From positions 62,001 to 126,000 of the forward strand of contig NZ_PIRO01000001.1 of NCBI RefSeq assembly GCF_003048905.1: DNA of 64,000 nucleotides, given 5' to 3'. The DNA is from Campylobacter concisus. GTDB lineage: Bacteria > Campylobacterota > Campylobacteria > Campylobacterales > Campylobacteraceae. Position 1 is the stretch's first letter, and every line of letters begins with the position of its first letter. Shown piece after piece: positions 8,532 through 17,077 of the stretch. The position numbers and the translations under genes were made by a program. The notes under the pieces are model-generated. The model saw only the letters and a program-made list of their open reading frames with translations, did not search any database and was not told the origin of the DNA.

Positions 8532-9320
8532 CTAGCAGATCGCCCTCATCTTTTCTAAATGAGTTAAATTTCTTGAAATTTTATCTAGCTCAAATTTACT
8601 GAATACTTCATTGCCAGAATAGAAAAATCTAATTTTTGGGGCCTGATCTAAAGTAGAAATTTTTAGTCCAAGTTCACTTATAAGGCGATTTATTGTCCCT
8701 TCGTTGCCATCAATTATACTTATATTTGACGGCAAAATTTCTCTTAGGCTATCTTTAAAATAGTTAAAGTGCGTGCAGCCAAGCACTAAAAAACCAAATT
8801 TACTTAGATCAAATTTGGCTAACTCTTCTTTTAAATATGATTTCACATTCTCGGTATCAAATTCCCCATTTTCAGCAAAATTTACAAGGCGCGGCAGTGC
8901 AAGTAGCTCAGTCTTATCTTTTGCGTGTAAATTTGCGATCAGCTCTTTTAATTTTGCACCATTTACGGTGACTGGAGTGGCTATGACAAGCGTTTTTAAG
9001 GCATCATTATGGCTTAAGTCATGAGCCTTTTTTACGGCTGGCTCCATGCCGATTATAGGTACATTTAAATTTGCTCTAAGCTCTTTTATCGCTACGCTTG
9101 TTGCGGTGTTACAAGCTACTACAACGGCGTTTGCGCCATTTTCTATGAGAAATTTCACCGCATCAAAGCTAAATTTTAAGATCTCATCCCTGCTCTTTTG
9201 TCCGTATGGGACATTTTTCACGTCTGCGTAATATAAAAATTCATGTTCTCTAAGCTTGCATAAAGCTTCGTTTAAGACGCTTAGCCCACCAAGTCCTGAG
9301 TCAAATATACCTATCTTCAT
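8532..9320 (-). CDS. murI: glutamate racemase
   Basis: Converts L- to D-glutamate for peptidoglycan. The two catalytic cysteines are visible in VVACNTATS and LVLGCTHFNYF, with the N-terminal IGIFDSGLGGLSVL. I place the start at ATG 9320 (protein MKIGIFDSG, 262 residues), with AAGGA 5-9 bases upstream. Longer starts at 9326 and 9341 put that binding site inside or too near the gene. It is divergent from ftsW, so two cell-wall genes share an intergenic region. Confidence 0.95.
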   Translation of the reverse strand: MKIGIFDSGLGGLSVLNEALCKLREHEFLYYADVKNVPYGQKSRDEILKFSFDAVKFLIENGANAVVVACNTATSVAIKELRANLNVPIIGMEPAVKKAHDLSHNDALKTLVIATPVTVNGAKLKELIANLHAKDKTELLALPRLVNFAENGEFDTENVKSYLKEELAKFDLSKFGFLVLGCTHFNYFKDSLREILPSNISIIDGNEGTINRLISELGLKISTLDQAPKIRFFYSGNEVFSKFELDKISRNLTHLEKMRAIC

Positions 9321-9377
9321 GCCCATCCTTAAAGCCTGCAATTATAGCAAATAATATCTTTGTAAGCCGTTTTTTAT

Positions 9378-9383
9378 TATACT
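9378..9383 (+). promoter_or_regulatory. candidate -10 element upstream of ftsW
   Basis: TATACT in a T-rich stretch, about 30 bases before the ftsW start, within the murI/ftsW divergent gap. No convincing -35 hexamer is visible, which is common in this group. Confidence 0.35.
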
Positions 9384-9412
9384 TTGGCACTTTTTAAACT
9401 TGGAGTTAAATT

Positions 9413-10573
9413 TTGGCAGTTGATAAGATCATTTTCTATCTTTGTTCGACTTTGATCGCTATAAGCATTATTTTTTCACTATCTTTGCCAGTTTTTACGG
9501 TTTTATTTTTTAATTACGACGAATTTCACTTTTTCATCCGCCAGTTTATTGTTGGTTGTATCGGAATTTTCATTATGTGGTGGCTTTCTAGGCTCAATCC
9601 CGAAAAAACGCTTGTTTGGATAGGGTTTGGCCTTCTTATATCTTGCGGTATCGCCATGGGGCTAATGCATGCATTGCCAGCTTCAATGGTAACTGACGCT
9701 GGTGGTGCTAGACGTTGGATTAGGCTACCTGGCTTTTCGCTAGCTCCAGTTGAGTTTTTTAAAATCGGTTTTGTCTACTTCTTAGCTTGGAGTTTTACTA
9801 GAAAATTTAGTGAGGGCAAAAGGACCCTGCTAGATGAGATTAAGATACTTATGCCTTATATTATTCTTTTTGGTGTTGCAATCTTTCTTATCGCTGTTAT
9901 GCAAAATGACCTTGGTCAAGTGGTCGTGCTGGCGCTTACATTTGTGACGATGGCGCTTTTTGCAGGAGCAAGTGCGAGACTTTTTAGTATCGGTATCTTA
10001 GGAGCTGCTTTTGTTATGACAGTAGCGATAGTCAGCTCTGAACATAGAATTTTACGTATAAAGTCATGGTGGGGAACGATACAAAATATGGTACTTTCTT
10101 TCTTGCCTGACAGCGTTGCAGATGTATTAAGAGTGGCTGATGCGCCAGAGCCATATCAAATTTCTCACTCATTAAACGCTATAAAGCATGGCGAATTTTT
10201 CGGCGAAGGGCTTGGCGCTGGTATCTTTAAGCTCGGCTTTTTAAGTGAGGTCCATACTGACTTTGTATTAGCTGGTATCGCTGAAGAGGTCGGTGTATTT
10301 GGTATTTTGTGTATCGTAGCTATATTTATAACACTACTTTATAGAATTTTTAGAATTTCAGCCAGAAGCGAAAATAAGGTCTATCATCTATTTACGCTTG
10401 GCGTCGGGCTTATCTTATCGTTTTCATTTTTAATGAATAGCTATGGCATAACATCGATCACGCCGATAAAGGGTATCGCGGTGCCATTTTTAAGCTATGG
10501 TGGTAGCTCAGTACTCGCGATTTGTATTGGTATTGGCATGGTTTTGATGGTTAGTAAAAGGGCAAAATTATGA
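9413..10573 (+). CDS. ftsW: FtsW-type peptidoglycan glycosyltransferase / SEDS protein
   Basis: SEDS-family polytopic membrane protein of 386 residues with about ten hydrophobic segments. Family signatures are AGGARRWIRLPGFSLAPVEFFK in mid-protein, QNDLGQVVVL, and the C-terminal PFLSYGGSS. It polymerises lipid II at the septum together with a class B penicillin-binding protein. Overlap with murG (ATGA) supports FtsW rather than RodA. The start is TTG 9413, with GGAG 8-11 bases upstream. Confidence 0.9.
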   Translation: MAVDKIIFYLCSTLIAISIIFSLSLPVFTVLFFNYDEFHFFIRQFIVGCIGIFIMWWLSRLNPEKTLVWIGFGLLISCGIAMGLMHALPASMVTDAGGARRWIRLPGFSLAPVEFFKIGFVYFLAWSFTRKFSEGKRTLLDEIKILMPYIILFGVAIFLIAVMQNDLGQVVVLALTFVTMALFAGASARLFSIGILGAAFVMTVAIVSSEHRILRIKSWWGTIQNMVLSFLPDSVADVLRVADAPEPYQISHSLNAIKHGEFFGEGLGAGIFKLGFLSEVHTDFVLAGIAEEVGVFGILCIVAIFITLLYRIFRISARSENKVYHLFTLGVGLILSFSFLMNSYGITSITPIKGIAVPFLSYGGSSVLAICIGIGMVLMVSKRAKL

Positions 10574-11592
10574 TTGTTATTTGCGGTGGAGGCACTGGTG
10601 GGCATTTAGCGATCGCAAGGAGCTTTTGCGAGGAGCTAAATAGACGGGATATTAAGCCCATTTTTATTGGTTCAACTAGCGGTCAAGATAAATTTTGGTT
10701 TGAAAATGACGAGAATTTTTTACAAAAATTTTTCTTACCAAGTAGTGGTGTGGTAAATAAGAGAGGCTTTGCTAAGCTAAAATCACTAACAAATATCATA
10801 AGCCTAGCGCTAAAATGCAAGCAAATTTTTAAAGAAAATGGCGTTAATGCAGTCATTAGCGTTGGTGGCTATTCAGCAGCTCCAGCAGCCATTGCGGCAA
10901 TCATCTCAAAAGTACCACTTTTTATCCACGAACAAAATGCTGTAATGGGCAAATTAAATAAAATTTTAAAGCCCTACGCGAAAGGCTTTTTTAGCTCTTA
11001 TGATGAAGCTTCGCCCTACCCTTATCCCGTAGCAAAGAAATTTTTTGATAGTGCAAGAGTGAGAGATGAGCTAAAGACTATTTTGTTTTTAGGAGGCTCG
11101 CAAGGTGCAAAAGCGATAAACGAGCTAGCTATAAATTTAGCTCCATATCTTAAAGAAAAAGGCATAAATATAATTCATCAATGTGGTAAAAACGGCTTTG
11201 ATGAACTTAAAAAAAGATATGATGAACTTGGCTTTAATGAAACGAATTTAGAAATTTTTGAATTTAGTAAAGAGATAGAAAATAAGATGAGCAAGGCTGA
11301 CCTTGCCATATCAAGAGCAGGAGCTAGCTCGCTTTGGGAGCTTTGTGCAAATGCTTTGCCATCTATCTTTGCGCCATTTCCTTATGCTGCTAGTAATCAT
11401 CAGTTTTATAACGCTAAATTTTTAAAAGATAAGGGCATTGCTGAAATTTGTTTGCAAAATGGAGAAATTTTAGACAAAGACGAAGTTATAAGAATGATAG
11501 AAAATTTTGATCTAAACAAAAGCAGCAAAGCTCTAAAAGAGATCCTTTTGCCAAATGGAGCAAAAGAGATAATTGATAAAATTTTAAACTAG
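10570..11592 (+). CDS. murG: UDP-GlcNAc:lipid-linked MurNAc-pentapeptide GlcNAc transferase
   Basis: GT28-family MurG (340 residues) that makes lipid II on the cytoplasmic face of the membrane. Motifs include GGGTGGHLAIA at the N terminus, SVGGYSAAPAAIAA, HEQNAVMGKLNK, the loop GGSQGAKAIN and the donor-binding SRAGASSLWELCA. It overlaps ftsW by 4 bases and ends 9 bases inside the convergent gene at 11584. The length is near the family norm. Confidence 0.96.
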   Translation: MIVICGGGTGGHLAIARSFCEELNRRDIKPIFIGSTSGQDKFWFENDENFLQKFFLPSSGVVNKRGFAKLKSLTNIISLALKCKQIFKENGVNAVISVGGYSAAPAAIAAIISKVPLFIHEQNAVMGKLNKILKPYAKGFFSSYDEASPYPYPVAKKFFDSARVRDELKTILFLGGSQGAKAINELAINLAPYLKEKGINIIHQCGKNGFDELKKRYDELGFNETNLEIFEFSKEIENKMSKADLAISRAGASSLWELCANALPSIFAPFPYAASNHQFYNAKFLKDKGIAEICLQNGEILDKDEVIRMIENFDLNKSSKALKEILLPNGAKEIIDKILN

Positions 11593-12318
11593 CTCCTCGC
11601 CTATCGCACAAGCTTTTAGTTCTTTTAGCTCAAAGATTAAGTAGTGATAAATAAGCTCATTTGTATTTAAAATTTTTGCACTAAAGACTGGTTTTATCAT
11701 AGTTATTATCTTGTCAGTTATGCCCGCGATCTCCACTAGCAAAAGCTCATCTTTGCGTTGCTTTGCAGCCTTAATACAATTATAAAAGAACGTATAAATT
11801 ATCTTAAAATTTTGCAAAATAACATTTGAAACTATCCTAGAATGAATATGCAAAACATTATGTATACGCTCTTGTAGAGTATTTAGCTCTTCAAGTAGTA
11901 ATTTTATTTGAGTAGTGTCTGTTGTCCTAGAAAAGAGATTTTTTGCTTTATTTTTGTTTTGTATTTGATACTCTGCTACTAAAATCTCTATTATATTTAA
12001 AATGGCGACATAGCTTTCTTGTAAATTTTCATTTGCCTTAAAGCTCACACCGTTTTTCTCAATTTTATAATTTAAGCTTCTCTTTATCTGCTCCAAATAA
12101 GTACTAATGTTTTCATAATAGTCCTCTGTGTTGAAGACACTTTTAAAGAAATCGCTTTCACCTTTTAAATTTGTAAGCTTTTTTTTAAGTTCATCAGCGT
12201 TTTTATTAAACTCAACAACCCCAACTGCCAAGCCGATCTCATGTTCACTATTTTGTTCTAATGCCGTCAAACTTTCTTTTAGTACCGAAATTTGTTTTTG
12301 AATATTTTGAAAATCCAT
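11584..12318 (-). CDS. hypothetical coiled-coil protein
   Basis: A 244-residue protein that I do not recognise. It begins MDFQNIQKQISVLKESLTAL and is mostly charged, probably helical, with heptad-like stretches around residues 1-60 and 130-150 and a more hydrophobic helix near residues 155-175. No signal peptide is apparent. I chose ATG 12318 (AAGAGAAAAA upstream); the open frame extends further only by running back into the tRNA-Arg gene. Its 3' end overlaps murG by 9 bases in convergent orientation. Confidence 0.75.
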   Translation of the reverse strand: MDFQNIQKQISVLKESLTALEQNSEHEIGLAVGVVEFNKNADELKKKLTNLKGESDFFKSVFNTEDYYENISTYLEQIKRSLNYKIEKNGVSFKANENLQESYVAILNIIEILVAEYQIQNKNKAKNLFSRTTDTTQIKLLLEELNTLQERIHNVLHIHSRIVSNVILQNFKIIYTFFYNCIKAAKQRKDELLLVEIAGITDKIITMIKPVFSAKILNTNELIYHYLIFELKELKACAIGEELV

Positions 12319-12389
12319 TTTTTCTCTTTTAATTTTTTTGCTTATTTTACTATAAAAATTATGAAGTTTGTCATTAAGAATTAAAAAGA

Positions 12390-12466
12390 TGGTGCGCCCG
12401 AGAGAATTCGAATCTCTGACCTTTTGAACCGCAATCAAATGCTCTATCCAGCTGAGCTACGAGCGC
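12390..12466 (-). tRNA. tRNA-Arg (anticodon GCG)
   Basis: A complete cloverleaf on the minus strand, 77 bases including an encoded CCA. The acceptor stem is GCGCTCG/CGGGCGC with one U-G pair. The D arm is GCTC/GAGC, and the anticodon stem TTTGA/TCAAA carries the loop TTGCGGT. The T arm is AGAGA TTCGAAT TCTCT. The anticodon is GCG (reads CGC/CGU, Arg) rather than the ACG of most bacterial CGN-reading tRNAs. Confidence 0.95.
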
Positions 12467-12546
12467 ACAAGAAAGTTAAGTCGAGATATTAGCCAAACTT
12501 TCCTTAAAGAAAAATTGTATTCATTTTAATTTTATAACTGTTTTAG

Positions 12547-12552
12547 TAAAAT
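12547..12552 (+). promoter_or_regulatory. candidate -10 element (TAAAAT) for the 61-aa gene
   Basis: TAAAAT about 25 bases before ATG 12577, in the gap between the divergent tRNA-Arg and the small gene, followed by AAAGGAGTAAAA as ribosome binding site. Confidence 0.4.
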
Positions 12553-12576
12553 CCGATAAAAACAAAAGGAGTAAAA

Positions 12577-12762
12577 ATGAATGATTTTTTCGATAGTTTA
12601 AAAGAGATAAAAAAAGAACTTACTAAAGAACAAGGTGAGATCAAAAAAACTCAAAAAGAAGCCGTTTCTCATACAAAAGAAGAGGCGATCTTGTATAAAG
12701 AAAATAAGCTAAAAAACGAATTTGCAGAGTACATTAAAGGCCAAGATATAAGAAAAATATAA
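12577..12762 (+). CDS. small charged hypothetical protein (61 aa)
   Basis: Highly charged, Lys/Glu-rich, and predicted to be a single long helix. It starts MNDFFDSLKEIKKELTKEQ and contains no Cys or Trp. A strong AAAGGAG Shine-Dalgarno sits 6 bases before ATG, which supports real expression. It is first in a short run of same-strand genes (J-domain protein, 247-aa protein). I do not recognise a family. Confidence 0.7.
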   Translation: MNDFFDSLKEIKKELTKEQGEIKKTQKEAVSHTKEEAILYKENKLKNEFAEYIKGQDIRKI

Positions 12763-12812
12763 ATTTGGAATGCTTATTGCTAAAACATGTCATATTTTAT
12801 GTGGAGTAAGCA

Positions 12813-13643
12813 ATGAAAGTTACGCAAACATTAGAATCTCTAAGCATTTTAACTGATAATGACACTTTGTTTCGTGAGCTTAGAGATATGATAAGCAGAA
12901 ATTTTACAAAAATTTTATCTAATAAAAATAAGGTTATTTCGTTTTACGAAGAGAGCGAGATCCCACAACGCAAGTGCTTTTTAAAATTTATAAAAAAACT
13001 TTATGAAAAGCAAAGTGATGATAAGCTTGATATTCGTTTTGCAAACTATAAAACCATAAAGCTTGGCTTTGTTCAAAAAAATACCCTAACTCCAGTCATT
13101 AGTCTAAACGTAAATTTTGTAAAAAATGAAGTCAAATTTGAACTAAAAGATACACTTTGCAGAGATTTTGCTAGCTATATCAGCGAGAGTCTAGTAAAAA
13201 GCAATGTTGCTTTTGGCAAAAATGATGATTTTTTAAACATCACCATCTCAAACGACAACGACATAAACACATTAAACAAACTATTCTACAAAAGAAGCTA
13301 CCCAAAATTTAGCGTAAATTTTATCTATGATGAAAAAGACTACAAAGCCTTTAAACAAGGCATAAAAATAAAAAGCTCATCTAAATTTGTAAGCAGATTT
13401 TCTGTGCTTGCAAATTTACTTGAGGAAAATTTTGGGATTTTGGGTTGCAAAAAAGATGATGACTTTGAAACTATCAGACAAAGCTATCTTTCACTCGTAA
13501 ATATCTATCATCCAGACAGGCACGCCAACAAAAATCCTCTCATACAAGAAGAATACGCAAAGAAATTTAAAAATATTCAATCTGCTTATGAGAGCCTAAA
13601 ACCATACTTTAAAAATCAAGAAAATTTTGTGATGGTTGGCTAG
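12813..13643 (+). CDS. protein with C-terminal DnaJ domain
   Basis: 276 residues. The last ~70 form a J domain: a helix with DDFETIRQSYLSLVNIYHPDRH, the invariant HPD loop, then KKFKNIQSAYESLKPYF. J domains stimulate the ATPase of an Hsp70 such as DnaK. The ~200-residue N-terminal part has no family I recognise and would be the client or targeting module. A C-terminal rather than N-terminal J domain, with no Gly/Phe or zinc region, makes this a type III J protein. GGAG lies 8-11 bases before ATG 12813. Confidence 0.85.
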   Translation: MKVTQTLESLSILTDNDTLFRELRDMISRNFTKILSNKNKVISFYEESEIPQRKCFLKFIKKLYEKQSDDKLDIRFANYKTIKLGFVQKNTLTPVISLNVNFVKNEVKFELKDTLCRDFASYISESLVKSNVAFGKNDDFLNITISNDNDINTLNKLFYKRSYPKFSVNFIYDEKDYKAFKQGIKIKSSSKFVSRFSVLANLLEENFGILGCKKDDDFETIRQSYLSLVNIYHPDRHANKNPLIQEEYAKKFKNIQSAYESLKPYFKNQENFVMVG

Positions 13644-13681
13644 AGCACAGCTTACCACGAGAGCTATTAAAGAGAGCAAAA

Positions 13682-14425
13682 ATGAATGGTGAAATGTTTA
13701 ATATATGCGCCATTATAGTTGCCACAAAGCAGGCCATAAAGTCAAATTCTTCTATCCTATATAATGGCACTAACTACGAAAATAGTATAAATTTTCACTT
13801 TCTCTCAGGCCATAGGACAAATGGCGTAAATGAGTGGTTTGAGCACGCATTAAAACTTGGATTAAGCGATGTAAGACTTACTGCAAATTTAACTGGCTCA
13901 TCAGATGAACGTTTATTGCTTAGCTTTTCAAACTCTACCGCAAAATCGATCATTTGTATTTTTAAAGAGAACATGAGCTGCTTCGTGCCCTACTGGAAAT
14001 ACAACAAAGATCAAAGAGGCTGGGACATAACATATAAAGAATTTGGTCTTGAAAAAGATATAAATTTAGAAAATTTTAGCGACAACACAGAGGCTTTTAT
14101 GGCCATACTTACCAAGATAGCGGCCTTTGCAGATGAGATAGAGTGTGAGAATTTTGGTGAGTGTTTTCGCAGGGCATTAAAATCACTTAGATCTTCAAGC
14201 AATGATGATCAAAAGATATTTAATGCACCGCTTATGCCAAAGAAAAATTTAGCCCTTTTTGCTGCGGCAAGCTTGGCTGATGTCTTTGGTGGTATGGGCT
14301 ATTGGAACGACGATGCAGCGGGCATGGCACAATATAAAAAACGTGGCAAAGAGTACGAAGAGCTTAGCAACGAGCTTTTTGCGCAGATGCGAAAGGTCAT
14401 ACTTTTTGCTGTAAATGAGTGGTAG
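13682..14425 (+). CDS. conserved hypothetical protein (247 aa)
   Basis: Cytoplasmic-looking protein without signal or membrane segments and with no motif that I recognise. Mixed composition suggests a folded domain, for example GLSDVRLTANLTGSSDERLL near residues 60-80 and a helical C terminus ending in KVILFAVNEW. The AGAGAGC site lies about 6 bases before ATG 13682. It ends one base before the convergent rpoN stop. Confidence 0.75.
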   Translation: MNGEMFNICAIIVATKQAIKSNSSILYNGTNYENSINFHFLSGHRTNGVNEWFEHALKLGLSDVRLTANLTGSSDERLLLSFSNSTAKSIICIFKENMSCFVPYWKYNKDQRGWDITYKEFGLEKDINLENFSDNTEAFMAILTKIAAFADEIECENFGECFRRALKSLRSSSNDDQKIFNAPLMPKKNLALFAAASLADVFGGMGYWNDDAAGMAQYKKRGKEYEELSNELFAQMRKVILFAVNEW

Positions 14426-15679
14426 TTAGCCGTTTATCTGATAGACTCTTTTTCGCTGGCTTGAGCTGCCAATGTTTAGAATTTTGCGGTATTTTGTGAT
14501 AGTTCGGCGAACGATTTGGATGTTAAATTTAGCTTGTATGAGCTTTTGGATTTTTAGATCAGAAAGTGGCTTTTTGTGGTCTTCGCCTTTAATGAGCTCT
14601 AGTAAAAATTCCTTTATCGCAGCGTTTGAGATCTCCTCGTCAAAGCCAGTTGAAAAGAAATTTTTAAGTGCGACCATGCCTCTTGAACAGCTTAGATATT
14701 TGTTTGCGATCGCTCTTGATATGGTTGATGGGTTGCGCCCAAGCTCGTCTGCTAGGTCTTTTAGCTTCATTGGCTTTATGTCGCCGCCCAAGAAGTAGTC
14801 ATACTGATACTCAACTATCATAAGCCCTATCTTATAAAGCGTCGCTTTTCTCATCTCAAGTGCGTCTATGAGCTCGCTCGCCTCTTTTATACGTGAGCTT
14901 ACAAAGGCCTCTTTCTCGTCTAATCCCTCGGTATCAACCAAAATTTCTGGATAGTACTCATCATTTATCTGCACACTTATGCCACTGCTTGTGCTTAGCA
15001 CGAAGATATCAGGCACCGCCTCTTTTTCATCTTCGAGATACTCAATGGCTGGGGGATTTTTAAATTTTTTTATGATCTTTAGCGCGTCGTCGTAAAATTT
15101 TAGCTTTCTAAGCTTTTCTATGTTTTCAAAATTTAAGATGATCTTTCTTGCGCACTCTATGATCTCATCACTCGCCTCTATCTCATTTAGCTGAAACAAA
15201 AAGCTCTCTTTTACATCCTTTGCGCCAACGCCACAGGGCTCAAGGTAGGCAAATCTTGCCCTAACCCGCTCCACTTCGTCCTCATTAAAGCCAGCAAAAA
15301 TTTCATCATCATAAGAAAAATATCCCTCATCATCTAAGCACTCGATAATCTTATATGCGATATCTTGTGACTTTTGCGTGGGGAAAAGTGGTGGATTTAT
15401 CTGGCTAACGAGCTTTTCATAGAGGCTTTCTTTGTAGATGCTTAAAGCCTCGATACTCTCAGTAACAGAATTTCTACTGACCTGCTCGAAAAAATTTCGT
15501 TTTTTTTCGCTTTTTTCTAAATTTTTATGTTCGATCGTGGCAAATGGATTGTCTTTTATAAAAGGCTCAAGCGTCTCTTTTAGCTCATCAAGCCCGCTTT
15601 GAAGGATAGGAAGCCAGCTTCTTAGCGTTTGGTTTAGTTTGATCTTTGGTGCTAAAGTTTGCTTTTGCCTTAGCATCAT
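14426..15679 (-). CDS. rpoN: RNA polymerase sigma-54 factor
   Basis: Sigma-54 (417 residues). The N-terminal activator-interacting region is present (LAPKIKLNQTLRSWLPILQ), followed by an acidic region, the core-binding domain, an HTH near PSTISRAIANKYL and the RpoN box (RRTITKYRKILNI) close to the C terminus. In Campylobacter it drives the middle class of flagellar genes with FlgR. It lies directly after the lptB stop codon (TAGATG), last of an S4-tsaE-lptB-rpoN set. Confidence 0.96.
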   Translation of the reverse strand: MMLRQKQTLAPKIKLNQTLRSWLPILQSGLDELKETLEPFIKDNPFATIEHKNLEKSEKKRNFFEQVSRNSVTESIEALSIYKESLYEKLVSQINPPLFPTQKSQDIAYKIIECLDDEGYFSYDDEIFAGFNEDEVERVRARFAYLEPCGVGAKDVKESFLFQLNEIEASDEIIECARKIILNFENIEKLRKLKFYDDALKIIKKFKNPPAIEYLEDEKEAVPDIFVLSTSSGISVQINDEYYPEILVDTEGLDEKEAFVSSRIKEASELIDALEMRKATLYKIGLMIVEYQYDYFLGGDIKPMKLKDLADELGRNPSTISRAIANKYLSCSRGMVALKNFFSTGFDEEISNAAIKEFLLELIKGEDHKKPLSDLKIQKLIQAKFNIQIVRRTITKYRKILNIGSSSQRKRVYQING

Positions 15680-16408
15680 CTACTCAAGCAGCTTAAATTC
15701 TTCGCCAAGATAGTGCGTTCTAACGAGCTTGTTGTTTGCTACTTCACTCGCACTGCCACTTGCTAGAAGTGAGCCATCTTTGATGACGTAGGCCCTGTCA
15801 CAAATAGCTAGTGTCTCACGGACGTTGTGGTCAGTTATCAAAACGCCGATGCCTAGCTTTTTAAGGTCTCTAACGATACTTTGGATGTCGCTAACTGCGA
15901 TAGGATCGACGCCTGCAAATGGCTCATCGAGCAGTAAAAATTTTGGCTTTATGATGAGACTTCTAGCGATCTCACAGCGTCTGCGCTCGCCACCACTTAG
16001 GCTAACGCCCTTTCTTAGACGAATAGGCTCAATGTTTAGCATATTTAGCATCTCATTTACTTTTTTAGAGATCTCTTCCGTATTTTGGTCTAAAATTTCA
16101 GCTCCAAGAAGTAAATTTTCTTCTACACTTAGCTCTTTAAAGATGCTTGACTCTTGCGGCAAATAGCCAATACCAAGGTGCGCTCTTTTGTGAAGCGGGA
16201 CATTTGTGATCTTTTCATCATTTAAAAAGACATCTCCGCTAGTTGGCGAGATGAGCCCGCAAATCATATAAAAAGTGGTAGTCTTTCCAGCGCCATTTGG
16301 CCCAAGAAGCCCCACGACTTCGCCGCTATTTACCTCTAAAGATATACCTTTTATGATCTCACTTTTCTTAATCGTCTTTTTTAGATCTTTTACTTCTAGT
16401 TTATGCAC
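15680..16408 (-). CDS. lptB: LPS export ABC transporter ATPase LptB
   Basis: A 242-residue ABC ATPase with Walker A GPNGAGKTTTFY, signature LSGGERRR, Walker B FLLLDEPFAGVD and the H-loop ITDHNVRE. The extended C terminus and location next to rpoN are typical of LptB, which powers LptFG extraction of LPS/LOS from the inner membrane. It overlaps the tsaE 3' end by 8 bases. Confidence 0.93.
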   Translation of the reverse strand: MHKLEVKDLKKTIKKSEIIKGISLEVNSGEVVGLLGPNGAGKTTTFYMICGLISPTSGDVFLNDEKITNVPLHKRAHLGIGYLPQESSIFKELSVEENLLLGAEILDQNTEEISKKVNEMLNMLNIEPIRLRKGVSLSGGERRRCEIARSLIIKPKFLLLDEPFAGVDPIAVSDIQSIVRDLKKLGIGVLITDHNVRETLAICDRAYVIKDGSLLASGSASEVANNKLVRTHYLGEEFKLLE

Positions 16409-16802
16409 TTATAACCTCGTATTTTCTGCCATTTTTGCTAGGAGAAATTTTTACTAATGTATAGCTCTCGCCGTTTTTCTTTAGAGCTTTTTCTAAATTT
16501 TCATCGCCCCACTCTACTAGATGAAGCCCATCTTCAAATAAATTTTCAAAAAGACCATTTTTTGCCATCCCGTCAAATCCGATCTGGTAAATGTCGTAGT
16601 GGTAGATATCTTTACCATAAATTTGCATCAAAGAAAATGTCGGCGACGTCACGCTCTCATCTATGCCATGAGCCTTGATGATCGCCTTTACAAGCGTCGT
16701 TTTGCCACTTGCTAGATCGCCACTTAGTAGCACCACGCCACTTTTTGGCAGCACCCGCACAAGCCTATCAAGCTCATTTTCTAAAAGCTCAAAAACCATC
16801 AA
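16401..16802 (-). CDS. tsaE: tRNA t6A37 biosynthesis ATPase TsaE
   Basis: A small P-loop protein (133 residues; GDLASGKTTLVKAI at about residues 27-40, then SPTFSLMQIY and HYDIYQI). TsaE partners TsaB and TsaD in forming threonylcarbamoyl-A37 on ANN-decoding tRNAs. It starts at 16802 or 16799 (two adjacent ATGs), overlapping the S4 gene. Confidence 0.93.
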   Translation of the reverse strand: MMVFELLENELDRLVRVLPKSGVVLLSGDLASGKTTLVKAIIKAHGIDESVTSPTFSLMQIYGKDIYHYDIYQIGFDGMAKNGLFENLFEDGLHLVEWGDENLEKALKKNGESYTLVKISPSKNGRKYEVISA

Positions 16803-17044
16803 AGCTCTTTTACATATTCGCTTTGAGCGCTTTTTGGTATGCTTTTTGTAGTTGGGATCGCTAGCACCTCATATCTCGCCTCGCGCGTTAGAAATTTGAT
16901 GCTAACCACATCGCCAACCTTAACATCTTTTGCCGCTTTTGCCTGCACGCCGTTGATGCTCACAACGCCGCTTTTGCACATATCTTCGCTAACGGCACGC
17001 CTTTTGGTGATATTTACTACGTTTAAAAATTTATCTACTCTCAT
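16799..17044 (-). CDS. small S4-domain RNA-binding protein (RqcP/HslR-like)
   Basis: 81 residues, almost entirely an S4 domain: MRVDKFLNVVNITKRRAVSE..., then VSINGVQAKAAKDVKVGDVV. Relatives (RqcP, Hsp15/HslR) bind obstructed 50S subunits in ribosome rescue. It overlaps tsaE by 4 bases. The exact orthology between RqcP and HslR cannot be settled from this sequence. Confidence 0.88.
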   Translation of the reverse strand: MRVDKFLNVVNITKRRAVSEDMCKSGVVSINGVQAKAAKDVKVGDVVSIKFLTREARYEVLAIPTTKSIPKSAQSEYVKEL

Positions 17045-17077
17045 GCGGCGGATTTTAACAAAAATAGCCTTAAATTT

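Noticed and set aside
12319-12438. N-terminal extension of the coiled-coil gene to 12438
   Set aside because: The extra 40 codons run into the tRNA-Arg gene, while ATG 12318 has a good AAGAGA binding site.
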